A stretch of 64,000 nucleotides of DNA, taken from NCBI GenBank assembly GCA_963693315.1, contig OY856188.1, forward strand, positions 219,489,789 through 219,553,788, in the 5' to 3' direction. The notes under the pieces were generated by a model that made no database searches, had not been told where the DNA came from, and saw nothing but the letters and a program-made list of their open reading frames with translations. This DNA is from Diogma glabrata. Its lineage: Eukaryota; Arthropoda; Insecta; Diptera; Cylindrotomidae. Made by a program: the position numbers and the translations under genes. Shown one piece after another: positions 1-10,365 of the stretch (positions within the stretch are counted from its first letter, which is position 1; every line of letters starts with the position of its first letter).

Positions 1-2391
1 CATGCACTAGAATCAACACGTAACAATAATGGAGAAAGGCTCATCGATTGTTGTGTCACAAATCAACTATTCATAGGAGGCAGCAAGTTCCCACACAAGA
101 ACATACACAAATACACTTGGACATCACCAAATGGAAGAACCAAGAATCAAATTGATCACGTACTGGTGAATAAGAAGTTTCTATCCTCACTACAAGACGT
201 CAGAGCAAAGCGAGGAGCAGATATACACAGCGACCATCAACTGGTAATTGCAACATTCAAAATTAAACCAGCCGCTGTAAAACAAAACAACAAGTCATGT
301 CAGAGGAAATTTAACATCAGTAGATTGAGCGACAAAAATACAAATAACATCTTCAAAGAATCGCTCCAGCTCAATCTACCAAACAACGAAACCACCAGCA
401 CTGATGAAAAATGGGAACAAGTTAAAGAAGCTTACGTCAAAACTGCTACAGATGTGCTTGGATACCAAGACAAATCACGGAAACCATGGATTAGCGATGA
501 TACATGGAAGAAAATTGAAGAGCGTCGACAGCTCAAGTTGCAGTTGTGTCACCAGAACACAACCGAGATCCGCAACAAATATGAAAGCACAGCAAAACAA
601 GTTAAAAAGATGGCAAGGAATTATCGCAGAAGATATACAGAAAGCATTCTCAAGACTGCGGAAACAGCAGCAGCTAATAGAAATATGCGCACACTACACA
701 AATGCGTGAGAAAGGTCACCAACAAATATACAAACACTCCACCAATAAAGGATGAATCTGGTCAAACCCTCACAACACATGAACAGCAGCTAAATAGATG
801 GAAAGAATACTTCGAAGACAACTGCCACCAACATGAAGATAACTTGCAGTCTCCGGATGACAACTATAACGAAACTATCAGCACCCATCCACCAACGGAA
901 CGGGAAGTTAGAGATGCCATACAGAAACTCAAGAACAACAAATCTGCTGGTACAGATAATATATCAGCAGAACTACTCAAAGCAGATGTAAACACAACAG
1001 CAGAAGCTCTAACACCACTATTAGCTGATGTATGGAACGAAGGTAAAATACCAACCAAATGGAAAGAAGGTTTAACCATAACAATCCCAAAGAAAGGTGA
1101 TCTAAGAGAATGCAAAAATTGGAGAGGCATATCTCTGCTCAACACAATAATGAAAATACTAGCAATGATCATTCTCGAAAGAATATCTCCATCAATTAAC
1201 ATGAAACTAAGAAATGAACAAGCCGGCTTTAGGCCAGGAAGAAGCTGTACCGATCATATCAACACAATCCGTATCATCATTGAGCAATCAAATGAATGGA
1301 ATTCACCATTGTATCTCCTCTTCGTGGACTTCGAACGCGCCTTCGACTCAATCAACAGGAGCGCGATATGGAAGACACTTTGTAAAATGGGCATCCCGAA
1401 GAAAATAGTTGATCTAATCAAAGAAATGTACCGGGATGCTGCAAACAGAATACAATACAAAGGACAGCAAAGTGATGAATACTACAACCACCGAGGAGTG
1501 AGACAAGGCTGTGTACTATCCCCGCTACTATTCCTAATAGTACTAGATAGTATCATGAGAAAGCTCGATGATGCAAGTCCAAATGGAATCCAATGGAATA
1601 CAACAAGACGGCTCAATGATCTAGACTACGCAGATGACATCTGTCTACTTACACACACACATACGGACATGCAGCAAAAAATACAGAAGCTATCAACCCT
1701 TGCACATGAAGTCGGTCTCAACATTAATATCAGAAAAACAAAGGCTATGAGATTGAACACCAAAACGATAACACCAATTACCATCAACAATACACAAGTG
1801 GACGAAGTTGACAAATTTGTGTACCTTGGTTGTACTGTAGCAAAAACAGGCGGGACTGAAGAAGATATCAGTCAGCGTATTAACAAAGCCAGAAATACGT
1901 TCAATATGCTTCACAAGATCTGGAATGCATCCGTCCTGTCAAGAAAGACAAAGCTACGAATGTTCAATGCATGTGTCAAGTCAGTACTGCTGTATGGGTG
2001 TGAAACGTGGAAACAAACAAGAAAGATCACAAATAAACTACAGGTGTTTGTGAACAAATGCCTGAGAAGACTGATCAAATGCTTCTGGCCAAACACCATC
2101 AGTAACCAGGAACTTCTACGGCAGACAGAGCAGTTAGACATTGAGACCGAGATAAAACAAAGAAAATGGAGATGGATAGGACATACACTGTAAAAATCAG
2201 TCGAAGATATAACAAGGATGTCCCTAGAGTGGAATCCACAAGGTAAAAGGAGAGTTGGAAGACCACCCATGACATGGAAGAAAACGGTGCTAGCTGAAGC
2301 AAAACAAATTGGCAAGACATGGGGTGAACTGAAAGCGATTGCCCCCAACAGAGTTAGATGGTCCAGTCTAGTAGACGCCCTATGCTCCTAA
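1..2391 (+). pseudogene. LINE-A ORF2: end of endonuclease plus reverse transcriptase, one in-frame stop
   Basis: The frame is open from the first base, so the 5' end lies outside the window. The opening residues read as the end of an APE-type endonuclease (TWTSPNGRTKNQIDHVLV, then SDHQLV), which nicks the target DNA. A reverse transcriptase follows: FRPGRSCTDH, motif A FVDFERAFDS at 1321-1350, GVRQGCVLSPLL from 1495, and catalytic YADD at 1627-1638. The usual post-RT block follows (FVYLGCTVAKTGG, LLYGCETW, RKWRWIGHTL). A TAA at 2191-2193 interrupts the frame just after GHTL, but the same frame continues with a typical family C-terminus (EWNPQGKRRVGRP) to the natural stop at 2389-2391. This is therefore one nonsense change in an otherwise intact ORF. 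The block resembles proteins often annotated craniofacial-development-protein-2-like. Clade (RTE-like or I-superfamily) is not resolved. Confidence 0.93.
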
Positions 2392-2404
2392 ATGGAGATA
2401 AAGG

Positions 2405-2438
<34 letters not shown>
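2405..2438 (+). repeat. Poly(A) tail of LINE-A
   Basis: An uninterrupted run of 34 A begins 14 bases after the ORF stop. Position and purity mark it as the 3' end of the retrotransposed copy and suggest a fairly recent insertion, since poly(A) tracts decay quickly. Confidence 0.9.
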
Positions 2439-2441
<3 letters not shown>

Positions 2442-2564
2442 TCGATTATATATCCGCACTTAAATGTTTGGAAACTCTTTTAAAAAAGAACAATTTAATG
2501 CTAAGATTTTTCGTTTTTTTTGTTTTATTAAAACATAATTGTTGGAGGACTTATTGTTAATTCT
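2439..2564. other. Short AT-rich spacer between LINE-A and LINE-B
   Basis: AT-rich sequence with no recognisable gene or repeat. It ends at the CCCGCA motif that starts LINE-B. Confidence 0.5.
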
Positions 2565-3104
2565 CCCGCAGGAGGGATCGATTTTGATCGATTATGATCA
2601 ATGTTGATCTACGGGTCTGACTACCCTGCGTACTCCAGTCCCTGCCATTGACATATGAGTTAGCGTGAGATATCACAAACCACTGGCAATGGCAGGAGAT
2701 GTCATTAGCCAAGATGATATCTTAGGGTGCTGGCGGACGAACTTTAATTAGTCAACGGCAGCACTTCCAGTCTTAGCTGGGCAGCGTTCCGTAGCGGTAC
2801 CGCTCATTAGCTCTTCCGAGGAATCGAACCAACACGTAGTTATGTGTGGGCTTTGTGCCTCGATTGAAGTGGTGGGCGGTGCGTCTGGGGTGCGCTGCAT
2901 CAGCTGGATTATTGGCATTTAGTTTTGTTTTGTTTCCTGCAAATTTCTCACAATTTGTTTTTCACTTATTATTTTGTTATTATTTCTTCATCTTATCATG
3001 AAATATTGGCATATGTCATATTTTGTAGTATGATAGGATTTTTTACTTAGTTATGCATTTTAAAATAAAACACAAAAAAATAAAATAAACATTTTGATAT
3101 ATAT
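2565..3104 (+). promoter_or_regulatory. LINE-B 5' leader (5' UTR, probable internal promoter region)
   Basis: Non-coding leader of LINE-B. It contains a conserved core (GTACTCCAGTC, GTGAGATATCAC, CACTGGCAATGGCAG, GCTGGATTATTGGCA) that recurs in all short derivatives. It ends in an A-rich stretch just before the ORF. LINE 5' regions normally hold the promoter; retention of this leader in every longer derivative is consistent with that, but no promoter motif is proven here. Confidence 0.6.
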
Positions 3105-3838
3105 ATGGCAGTACAACCGAAAAAAAAAAAGTCTGCAAGTGGTAAAGCAAATTTGCGCAATCCACCCGCCCATAAAGCGGCATGTCCACGGAATTTGCAG
3201 GGACAAAACATATATGAATCAATAAAAAATTTTAAAATACATGTTCAAAACATCTGCGGATTGAACGCTAACCATGACTACGTGCAACATCATCTTGAGC
3301 ACGACAAACCGAACATTCTATTCCTTACAGAAACACAAGTTTCTGAAAATTTTCTCTTTATAGCATCGCTTAATTCCAAATATAGGCTCGAATCAGCTTT
3401 CAAACTCCATCAGGGCGTATGCGCATTCATTCATGAGAGTGTTGCGTACACGCGCTTTCCAAATTTTGAACTACACGGTGACGGCTTCAATACTATGGGT
3501 TTAAAGATTTGTCTTCCAGAAATGACTTTTTTTACAATAGCTTTATACCGGTCCCCCAACACACGTAACCCAAACTTTTTTAATATACTGACAAAAATTA
3601 TGGACGAGATTAGAGCAAAGTCCCCTAATTGTGAAGTTATCGTTACCGGTGACTTCAACGTCCACAACAAATCATGGTTGGAATTCTCCAAATCGACCGA
3701 CGATGTTGACAATAGTGGAAAACTGGCAGAAATTTTTGCCGCGTCTCAGGGCCTATTCCAAATTGTTAAAAGCCCAACTTTCACTCCCCGTAATGGCGGT
3801 GATAATAGTTTTCTACTAGATCTCTATCTTACCACAAT

Positions 3839-3846
3839 GCCAGATA
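3839..3846. repeat. Left target-site duplication of the hAT element
   Basis: GCCAGATA directly precedes the TAGGG terminus and is repeated at 5722-5729. Confidence 0.93.
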
Positions 3847-3998
3847 TAGGGTTTCTCAAACGGGATCACGGGATCCCGTTTTACCCGGGATCCCGGGGGC
3901 AAATTTTCATCCCGTTTTCCCGGGATTTCCACACATATGAACACAACAAATTGAAACTAATAAATTTTAAAATAGGTAGATTTTTCTGAGAAATCTAC

Positions 3999-5261
3999 CT
4001 AAAACTTCCGCTTCATTTCTCTTAATTTATGTTTAATGGTTCTCTTATGAAGGTGATTAATAGAGGAACGAGACATGTTTACAATATGATTTGCAATGTC
4101 GTCTGGATTTATTTCATTGTTAGCACGAGTAACTGAGTTTGAGCCATCCAGCTTCCGAAGAAGATTCAAAGCTGCCCAATTAGAATGGGAAAAATCAATG
4201 TTTTCAAAAGTGGATTAACAGCGTTAATCCACTTTTGTTTCCTCGCGGTGTCCAGTGAGTATATTAAGTCATCAACCACGTCTGACTCACCACTACTAAG
4301 GTGCTCCTCAAATAATAAATATATCGCGCTCTCCTATCCAACCAGGAATGTATTCTTCACCGGAAGTCTCTTGGGATGCAGTTCTTTGCAGTTAAAATGA
4401 TGGTTCCTACGAACCTATCGTAATTTTTAGGAATGGGTTGGATCTAGTGAATCACTGCATCCAACTCCGACCCATATTAAGCCCAGTCAGTTTTGTTAAA
4501 ATTGCATCTAGCTTGAGGAGAAGGTTTACGTGTGGGATTTGGATACCTACCTCAAAAATTGCTGAACGAAGTTGAGACCGTGGCAAACCTGAAAGGACAG
4601 CCCTAGATATTGCAATAAGGCTACGTTGTTCGTTCGTAATAACTTGGCCATATAGCAGATCTAAAGGTTTTCATGTCTTTCGTATCATATTGGTCCCGTC
4701 AGTTAGTTGTATGCCATTGGGATTGTTATTTGAGTAGGACTACTGATTGTGATGGCTATTAAAGTCACCAACCTATATTGCTGGGTGGTGAAATAATGGT
4801 AGAGTATCAGCTGGCCACGCTGTATTTAGGGGCATGTTTACGTTAACAATCTTCGTGATCTATATATCAATAACAATAAGATGTATATCGTTGTCCGTCT
4901 GGTGTAAGTAAATGGGTGCAATTCATGATTTCTGACTTAATATAAGTGCCAGATCCATACGTTTGATGGTAAATAACACTAATTAGTTTATAACCAACAA
5001 TTTTCCATCTAGAGGTAAGTTGATCTTCATCTGTTGCATGCGATTCCTGCCAGAATTACAACGTTGATATCGAAATAATAACTTTAATACTCTTTCTAAA
5101 CGTTCAGTTTTTGACTTGCTGATGCTTTCAATGTTCAATTGCAAAATACGGACTGAGGGTCCAATATTTTTTGTCTTATGGCGCTGAGAAGTACTGTTGT
5201 TATTGTGATTTTGCTTTGATTGTATCACAGAACATGTATCATATGACGTTAAAAACATCAC
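3999..5261 (-). pseudogene. Reversed LINE-C-type fragment (endonuclease and linker) inside the hAT
   Basis: Read on the minus strand from 5261, the sequence gives an endonuclease start (GPSVRILQLNIESISKSK), then GYKLISVIYHQTYGSGTYI, then a degraded VGDFNSHH near 4770-4750. The endonuclease-RT linker follows (EYIPGWIGERD, SLDTARKQKWINAV, ENIDFSHSNWAALNLLRKLD), stopping at TAG 3999-4001. The same blocks occur in LINE-C (ILQLNTEGIS, GDFNSHH, FTHSSRKAW), so it belongs to the same or a sister family. It is broken by several stops and shifts, one caused by an inverted-duplication insertion at 4205-4237. It lacks RT, 3' UTR and tail, which is unusual for a LINE insertion. Confidence 0.82.
4207..4239. 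repeat. Perfect 15-bp-arm palindrome in the reversed LINE fragment
   Basis: CAAAAGTGGATTAAC, a 3-base spacer, then its exact reverse complement; the coordinates are good to a few bases. On the minus strand the palindrome is formed by about 11 extra bases between KWINAV and ENIDFSHS. The equivalent LINE-C segment (KWTKTTENMNFTHS) has no such bases. Confidence 0.8.
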
Positions 5262-5330
5262 AAAAGAATTGGTAATTTTAGAAGAAACTAAGCAGAGTAC
5301 AAATAATTTAGATTATACAATTCACTAATG

Positions 5331-5444
5331 ACTATCACACCGACATCAATTGAATCGGAAAGAGCTTTTTCTGCGGCAGGACGTTTCGTCACGAAAATTC
5401 GGACAAAATCGAGTGATGGCACCATTGACAACCTAGTTTTTTGA
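5331..5444 (+). pseudogene. hAT transposase C-terminal dimerisation remnant
   Basis: Thirty-seven codons read as the end of a hAT transposase: TSIESERAFSAAGRFVTKIR, then DGTIDNLVF and a TGA stop at 5442-5444. The S-E-R-x-FS-A-G signature followed by a K-R-L-like stretch is the conserved C-terminal hAT dimerisation region. The catalytic RNase-H-like core is absent from this copy, so it cannot act on its own. The orientation fixes the hAT element as plus-strand. Confidence 0.88.
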
Positions 5445-5721
5445 AAAATTATTTAAAAATTAGTATTATGAATTTATTTTTGTTTTGTTTTTATGTATTA
5501 TTTTATATTTAATTTTTGAAGTTTTTCTAATTAAAAATAATGGAAATTTAAAAATAAATAGCACATTTTTTGTGCTGTTTTAATTTTACACATTTTTCTA
5601 TCACCTAATTAGAAAAATCTAGCATTTAGCGTTTTCCGGGATTTCCCGGGATCCCGGGAATTCAACATTTTTTGTCCCGGCTTCCCGGGATTTGAATTTC
5701 TACGGGAAATGAGAAACCCTA

Positions 5722-5729
5722 GCCAGATA
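5722..5729. repeat. Right target-site duplication of the hAT element
   Basis: GCCAGATA directly follows the ...CCCTA terminus. It matches 3839-3846 exactly. Confidence 0.93.
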
Positions 5730-8004
5730 TTACGAGTGTCGATGTTGCGAAAGGTAGTATTGGAAATTCTGATCATTATTTAATCTCATCAGTTATCAAA
5801 ACTGATTTACTTAAAACTACAGCTCCCAAACCCCGTAAAATATTTCACTACTCAAAAATGGATAAGAGTGGTCTTCAAAATTTTTTCCATGGTTTCCCTT
5901 TCGACCGTCATTGTTTTTACACTGACAATGTAAATGTTTCTGCTCAAAACTTTACAGAAACCATCCAATTTGCTATCAATAAATTTGTCCCTTTCTCCAT
6001 AGTAAAACCCAAACAAAAATACTTGTATTCGAAAGCTGCCAAAACGGCACTTAGAAACAAACGTAGATCATTTAATATTTGAATTCATAACAAAACTCCC
6101 ACTAATCGATCCCAATATTTAAAGGCCAACAAAATATCTAATCAGATTATGTCAAACGAAAAGTCCGAAATTGACAGAGCGAAAGCCTCAAAACTTACGT
6201 CTATGCCTGTTTCTGACAAGAGTTTCTACAGTGCCATTAATTCTTTAAATTCTGGTACAAAATTTTCTATTCCCCCTATTATTGATGGTGATTTAATCGT
6301 CAATGATCCCGCAAGAAAAGCTAACTTGTTCGCTGAACGCTTTGCTCTGAACTCCACTGTTTTGGAAACTCCTAAAGAAATACCCCAAATCCAGTCTTCA
6401 GGAGTTAATATGAATGAACTTCACTTCAAACCCAAAATAGTCGCTAAACTTTTAAAGGGGTTAAACATCAACAAAGCATCAGGAATGGACAATATTCCAC
6501 CCATTATTTTAAAAACCTTTTCCAAAGAACTTGCACCAACTTTAACTAAAATATTCTACCAATCCTACAAATCTGGTATATTTCCCTCGTGCTGGAAGTT
6601 GGCAAATGTCCAGCCCGTCTCCAAAAAGGGACTTCGATATCTCAAATTATAGGCCAATAGCTTTACTATCGGTCCTATCCAAAGTCTATGAGCATTATAT
6701 TAATACACTTATTTCAAAATTTCTGGAAGAAAATCATTTAATATCTGACAGCCAATACGGTTTTCGAAACAAAAGATCAACTACCGATCTATTAAACTAT
6801 GTAGCGCATTGTTGAAACAGCATACTTGATAAAGGTGGTGAAATATACGTTATCGCTTTAGACATCTCCAAGGCATTCGATCGAGTCTGGCATGCCAACT
6901 TAATCAACAAGCTCGTTGCGTACGGTTTTCATCCCAATGTTGTGAAGCTGATTCAAAATTTTCTATCCGACCGATACATTTCGGTAGCCTTAGACGGAAA
7001 TTCTAAGCTGGAGTCTAAACTAATTAACGCTGGTGTACCCCAAGGCTCAGTATTGTCCCCAACCCTATTTTTGATTTATATCAACGAATTGTTGAAAATC
7101 ACCAGCAACCCAATAAATAGTTTTGCAGATGATAGTACTCTGCACAAGTCGTTCGAGCCTCTTCCTTCAAAAGGTAAAATGCACGAACGAATTAATCCTG
7201 CCCGGAGAGACGCTGCCATAAACGTGAACAAAGACCTGAATAAAGTCGCCGACTGGGGTGACCAAAACCTTGTCAATTTCAACTCCACCAAAACACAGCT
7301 GTTGATTGTTTCCAGATTAAAGACCGAGTTCCCCAAAGATATTTTATTTAATATGTGTGATGAACCAATAGGTGAATGTAAAAACATTGTTGGGTGTCAC
7401 AGTTTCAAATGACCTACTCTGGAACGATCATGTAATGGCGATGGCAAAAAGCGCGTCTAAAAAACTCGGCCTCCTAAATAGAAGCAAAAAATTTTTCACT
7501 CCATACCAATTGCTCCATGTTTATAAGTCCTATATTCGTCCCTGTATGGAGTACTGCTGTCAAGTTTGGGGTGCTGCCTCTGTTTCCATCTTGGCCTTCT
7601 TGGACTCTGTTCAAAAGCGAGCTATACGAATTGTAGGTGATCGAACTTTGACATCAAAACTTGATTCCCTACAACATCGTCGCACTGTTGCTGACCTCGT
7701 TGTTTTTTACAAATATCGTCATCAGCAGTGCCCAGATGAAATCAGCGGCATCATGCCTCAAACTTATTCTTACCCCCGTTCCACTTGGCAATCGGCTGCC
7801 GCAACCAGTGAAACGGTAAAGATCCCGCGCTGTCATACTGGCAGATCGCAGAGAGACTTCTTTGTCCGAACTGCGTACTAATGGAATAGTTTGCCGGAAC
7901 ACTTAGTCTCAGGTGGCTTCAATCCACAGATGTTTAAAAAAAGCGTTAATCTACACCTCAGAACGCCAGTTGTTGTGGGACCCAGGTCTAGACCTAGGTC
8001 TTAA

Positions 8005-8081
8005 AAGGTATTTATGTGTTGTTGTGACACATATTCTAAACTCTATTACACAACACATTTTATTAAAAAAAAAAAAAAAAA
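8005..8081 (+). other. LINE-B 3' UTR and A-tail
   Basis: Short 3' UTR carrying the conserved motif TATGTGTTGTTGTGACACAT and ACACAACACATTTTATT, then 17 A. The same motif ends the short derivatives, so it is probably the recognition end for LINE-B reverse transcriptase. The motif contains GTGTTGTTGTGACAC, which can form a short stem. Confidence 0.75.
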
Positions 8082-8489
8082 TAATAAGAGGACATAAAAA
8101 GCTCTTCGAGGAAATGAAAAACAGGAGTATGGTTATGTTTTAACACTATTAAGCCAATTTGGAGGTAACGAATCTGCAACTTTTAAGAAACTTAATATTT
8201 AGCTTACATATCATTTACATACATTTCGAGTCCTGTTTAAGTTATCGATTTAGTTTAGAAACAAGAACAAAATATTATTTATTCGCCTACATAATAAAAT
8301 GTTACTTTATTACAGTGATTTGCGGCCTAAAAAGTGTCACTTTTTAAACATATTATATTTTGTTGTCATAATTACGTTTAAAAAAATAAAAACAATTTGT
8401 TTTTGTTTAAATCATATACAAATTAGAAATTTTTATCCAAGCAAATTTCAATTCAATATATGGAGGGGCTGAAATCTCAAACTCTGAGA
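8082..8489. other. AT-rich spacer, no gene seen
   Basis: Nothing recognisable except a short imperfect palindromic motif near 8470-8490 (AATCTCAAACTCTGAGAT) that borders X1. The same motif recurs near 25190-25225. Confidence 0.45.
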
Positions 8490-9860
8490 TATCAAGACTT
8501 CGGTTTTTTCGGAAAACCATAACAGATCATAGAGTAAGATAATTTAGTGAAAAGATGATACAATCAGCAAACTCCTCAAAAACCTCTCTATTTAGCGTTT
8601 CGAGTAAATATTATAAAATCACAAATTCATATATCTTTCGAAATTCCAAAAATTTTGTAAAAATTAAATAAAATCAAACTTTTTCCAAAATTCTAAAAAT
8701 ATTTCAAAAATTATTACAAAATCAAAGATAATGCTTTTTTCAAAAATTCTGAAAATATTGCAAAAATTATAACAAAATTAAAACTTTTACCGAAATTCTA
8801 AAAATATTGCAAAAATTATTACAAAATCAAAAATACAAACTTTTTTCAATTAATTAACAAATTCAAAAATTTTCATGTCACATTTACGTCATACAACAGC
8901 TAAATTTTTTTTTCCAAAAAACTGGCTAAAAAAATAAATGAAATCATTTTGTTGACATGCTTGACAATATAATTTTGACAAACTTATAATGCAATAAAAT
9001 TCTCAATAATAATAATATCATTTTCATTTCATACAAATAACTAATTTTATTATTTTCTTCAAAAATAAATAGAAATCATTCTTTTGACACTCTTGTCATT
9101 ATTTTTTTGACAAACTTATAGTGTCATAATTCTCTATAATAATAATAAAATTTCATGTCATACAAATAATAAATTTATTATTAGTTAGTTTTTATTATAA
9201 ATTAGTTTTTCTTTTTTATTTGGTGACCATATTTTTATAATATTAATTGTATTTTATTCAAAAAAAAAATGTGTAAATCGAAATTTAAAATGTCATTTTG
9301 ACAAATAAATAAATAAATAATAATAATAATTTAATTTTTTCCAAAAATTGGGAAAAAAATAAATAAACCTAAGTAAAATCTTTCTTTTGACCCACTTAAC
9401 AACATTTTTTTGACAAACTTATAATGCAGTAATGTAGTTGTTTGTCTCACATACCAATCCCGATCATCAATATTTCTTCAAATTCATGTTTCTATTCGTA
9501 ATCACTTAAACTGAACGTTTTTTAAGCAAAAAATTTGCAAATTTCCTTGTGTTGACACACTTGACGATTTTTTTGACAAACTTCCGGTACAGTTATCGAA
9601 CACATCGTCCTTTCGACTCTTCCCATTGAGTAGACCTATTTTTAAGAAAATTTTTGAAATCCCTCCAGCGGTTTTCTAGATTTCGTCGGTTGTGACGGCC
9701 GGCCAGTCGGCCGGCAGACAGACATACATTTTTTTTTTTGCTTTTTTTAGAATCAGTAGGTCCTAAAACGTCGAGAAATAATAAAAAAAGTGGGGGTAAG
9801 AATTTCACTTTTGGCTCATGAATGCAATACTTAGGTTTTTTCAAAACAGAAGTAATTTCA
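8490..9860 (+). repeat. X1: dispersed AT-rich element with two internal arrays
   Basis: This copy runs from ACTTCGGTTTTTTCGGAAAACC to a closing GGTTTTTTCAAAACAGAAGT, so both ends carry a short inverted ACTTC(GG) motif. Inside are an array of degenerate units of about 57-60 bp built on CAAAAATTCTAAAAATATTG (8600-8870), then units of about 110-145 bp built on TTTGACAAACTTATAATG (8930-9430). A conserved end block follows at 9580-9850: CCCTCCAGCGGTTTTCTAGA, a GC-rich GGCCGGCC palindrome at about 9700-9718, and a GTGGGGGTAAGAATTTCACT motif. No protein is encoded. Five other copies lie in the window. Family unknown. Confidence 0.75.
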
Positions 9861-10217
9861 TAATCCAATTAAAATAGTTGTTTTTTCGACAACCGAAATT
9901 CAAGTAGGCCGGTCTTCAAATATATAATATTTTATATATAAATTAAATTTAATTTATCATGTATATAAATTAAATTTAATTCAATTTTTTTTTCAACTAA
10001 ACCTTAAATTAATCTTAATAGTTATTTATTTATCTAGAACGAAAAGTTAAACTTTAAAGTACGAGCTAGTTGTTTACGGCCGAGGCCTCTAGCCGAAGCC
10101 GAAATTACTAGTGAATACCTTTAAAAACACTTTTCGTTTGAGGTAAATACAAAATTTTATTTTATACTGGAAATTTATTAAAATAAAAAGAAATGAGTTT
10201 TAAATTATGCTCAAAAA

Positions 10218-10281
10218 GTTGAACTTTAACGTCCTAGGACTTTATACAATTTGATAAAGTCCTAGGACGTTAAAGTTCAAC
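10218..10281. repeat. Hairpin 1: perfect 28-bp arms, 8-base loop
   Basis: Arm 10218-10245 (GTTGAACTTTAACGTCCTAG...) pairs perfectly with 10254-10281 around the loop ACAATTTG. Thirty-six bases downstream of the first arm pair lies a second near-identical hairpin. Confidence 0.9.
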
Positions 10282-10293
10282 GTTTATGGTAAC

Positions 10294-10365
10294 AAAAGTT
10301 GAACTTTAACGTCCTAAGACTTTATAAAATTTTATAAAGTACTAGGACGTTAAAGTTCAACTTTT
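10294..10365. repeat. Hairpin 2: near-perfect palindrome related to hairpin 1
   Basis: Two arms of about 36 bp meet at a loop-less centre (TTATAAAATTTTATAA). They share the motif GAACTTTAACGTCCTA with hairpin 1 and differ from perfect pairing at about two positions. Duplication of an original hairpin is the simplest origin. Confidence 0.88.

Larger units (their letters stand above)
3847..5721 (+). mobile_element. hAT DNA transposon inserted in LINE-B
   Basis: The termini are perfect 12-bp inverted repeats (TAGGGTTTCTCA ... TGAGAAACCCTA), flanked by the 8-bp direct duplication GCCAGATA at 3839-3846 and 5722-5729. An 8-bp duplication and T/CAGGG-type ends are hAT hallmarks. The subterminal regions (3860-3930 and 5635-5700) are rich in CCCGGGA/GGGATCCCG motifs, as expected for hAT transposase binding sites. 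The only transposase coding left is the C-terminal dimerisation segment at 5331-5444. The interior is occupied by a reversed LINE fragment. The element is non-autonomous. Confidence 0.95.
3105..8004 (+). pseudogene. LINE-B endonuclease-reverse transcriptase ORF, broken
   Basis: The ATG at 3105 starts a basic N-terminus (QPKKKK) leading into an APE-type endonuclease: VQNICGL (N49), LTETQV (E76), TGDFNVHN (D183, N185), and after the hAT insertion the final SDH at 5768-5776. Removing the hAT and one target duplication leaves the frame continuous across the junction. The reverse transcriptase follows: NYRPIALLSVLSKVYE, QYGFRNKRSTTDLL, motif A ALDISKAFDRVWH, GVPQGSVLSPTLFLIYIN, and catalytic FADD at 7122-7133. 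The C-terminal block contains GVTVSNDLLWNDH, RPCMEYCCQVWG and FFVRTAY. Damage: TGA at 6080-6082, a frameshift near 6628, TGA at 6813-6815, a frameshift near 7375, and TAA at 7879-7881. The natural stop is at 8002-8004. Both TGA codons sit where Trp is expected, as after ordinary transition mutations. Confidence 0.9.
2565..8081 (+). mobile_element. LINE-B: near full-length non-LTR retrotransposon, split by a hAT insertion
   Basis: The element has a leader of about 540 bp, one long ORF (endonuclease then reverse transcriptase, 3105-8004), a short 3' UTR and an A-run at 8065-8081. Its 5' end (CCCGCAGGAGGGATC) and 3' end are defined by alignment with the shorter related copies elsewhere in the window (25966, 30622, 40915, 54471, 60042), which share exactly these ends. 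A 1875-bp hAT element sits at 3847-5721. No separate gag-like ORF1 is visible between the leader and the endonuclease. FADD at the catalytic site and the C-terminal FFVRTAY/WNSLP block suggest the Jockey/CR1 superfamily; the exact clade is not resolved. Confidence 0.88.

Noticed and set aside
3974..4000. 10-bp-arm hairpin AGGTAGATTT/AAATCTACCT as a third template-switch event
   Set aside because: It lies at the edge of the LINE fragment with no reference copy for comparison, so its origin cannot be judged.
6080..6815. Two TGA codons at Trp positions in LINE-B, suggesting a genetic code with TGA as Trp
   Set aside because: The same ORF has frameshifts and a TAA, and other elements use TGA and TAA as natural stops. 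Simple decay explains it.
2555..8095. GAGGAC on both sides of LINE-B as a target-site duplication
   Set aside because: The match is six bases, offset by about 10-20 bases from both ends. Chance is likely.
8600..9200. Short peptides encoded in X arrays
   Set aside because: Frames follow the AT-rich repeat units and change with unit length. There is no conserved protein.
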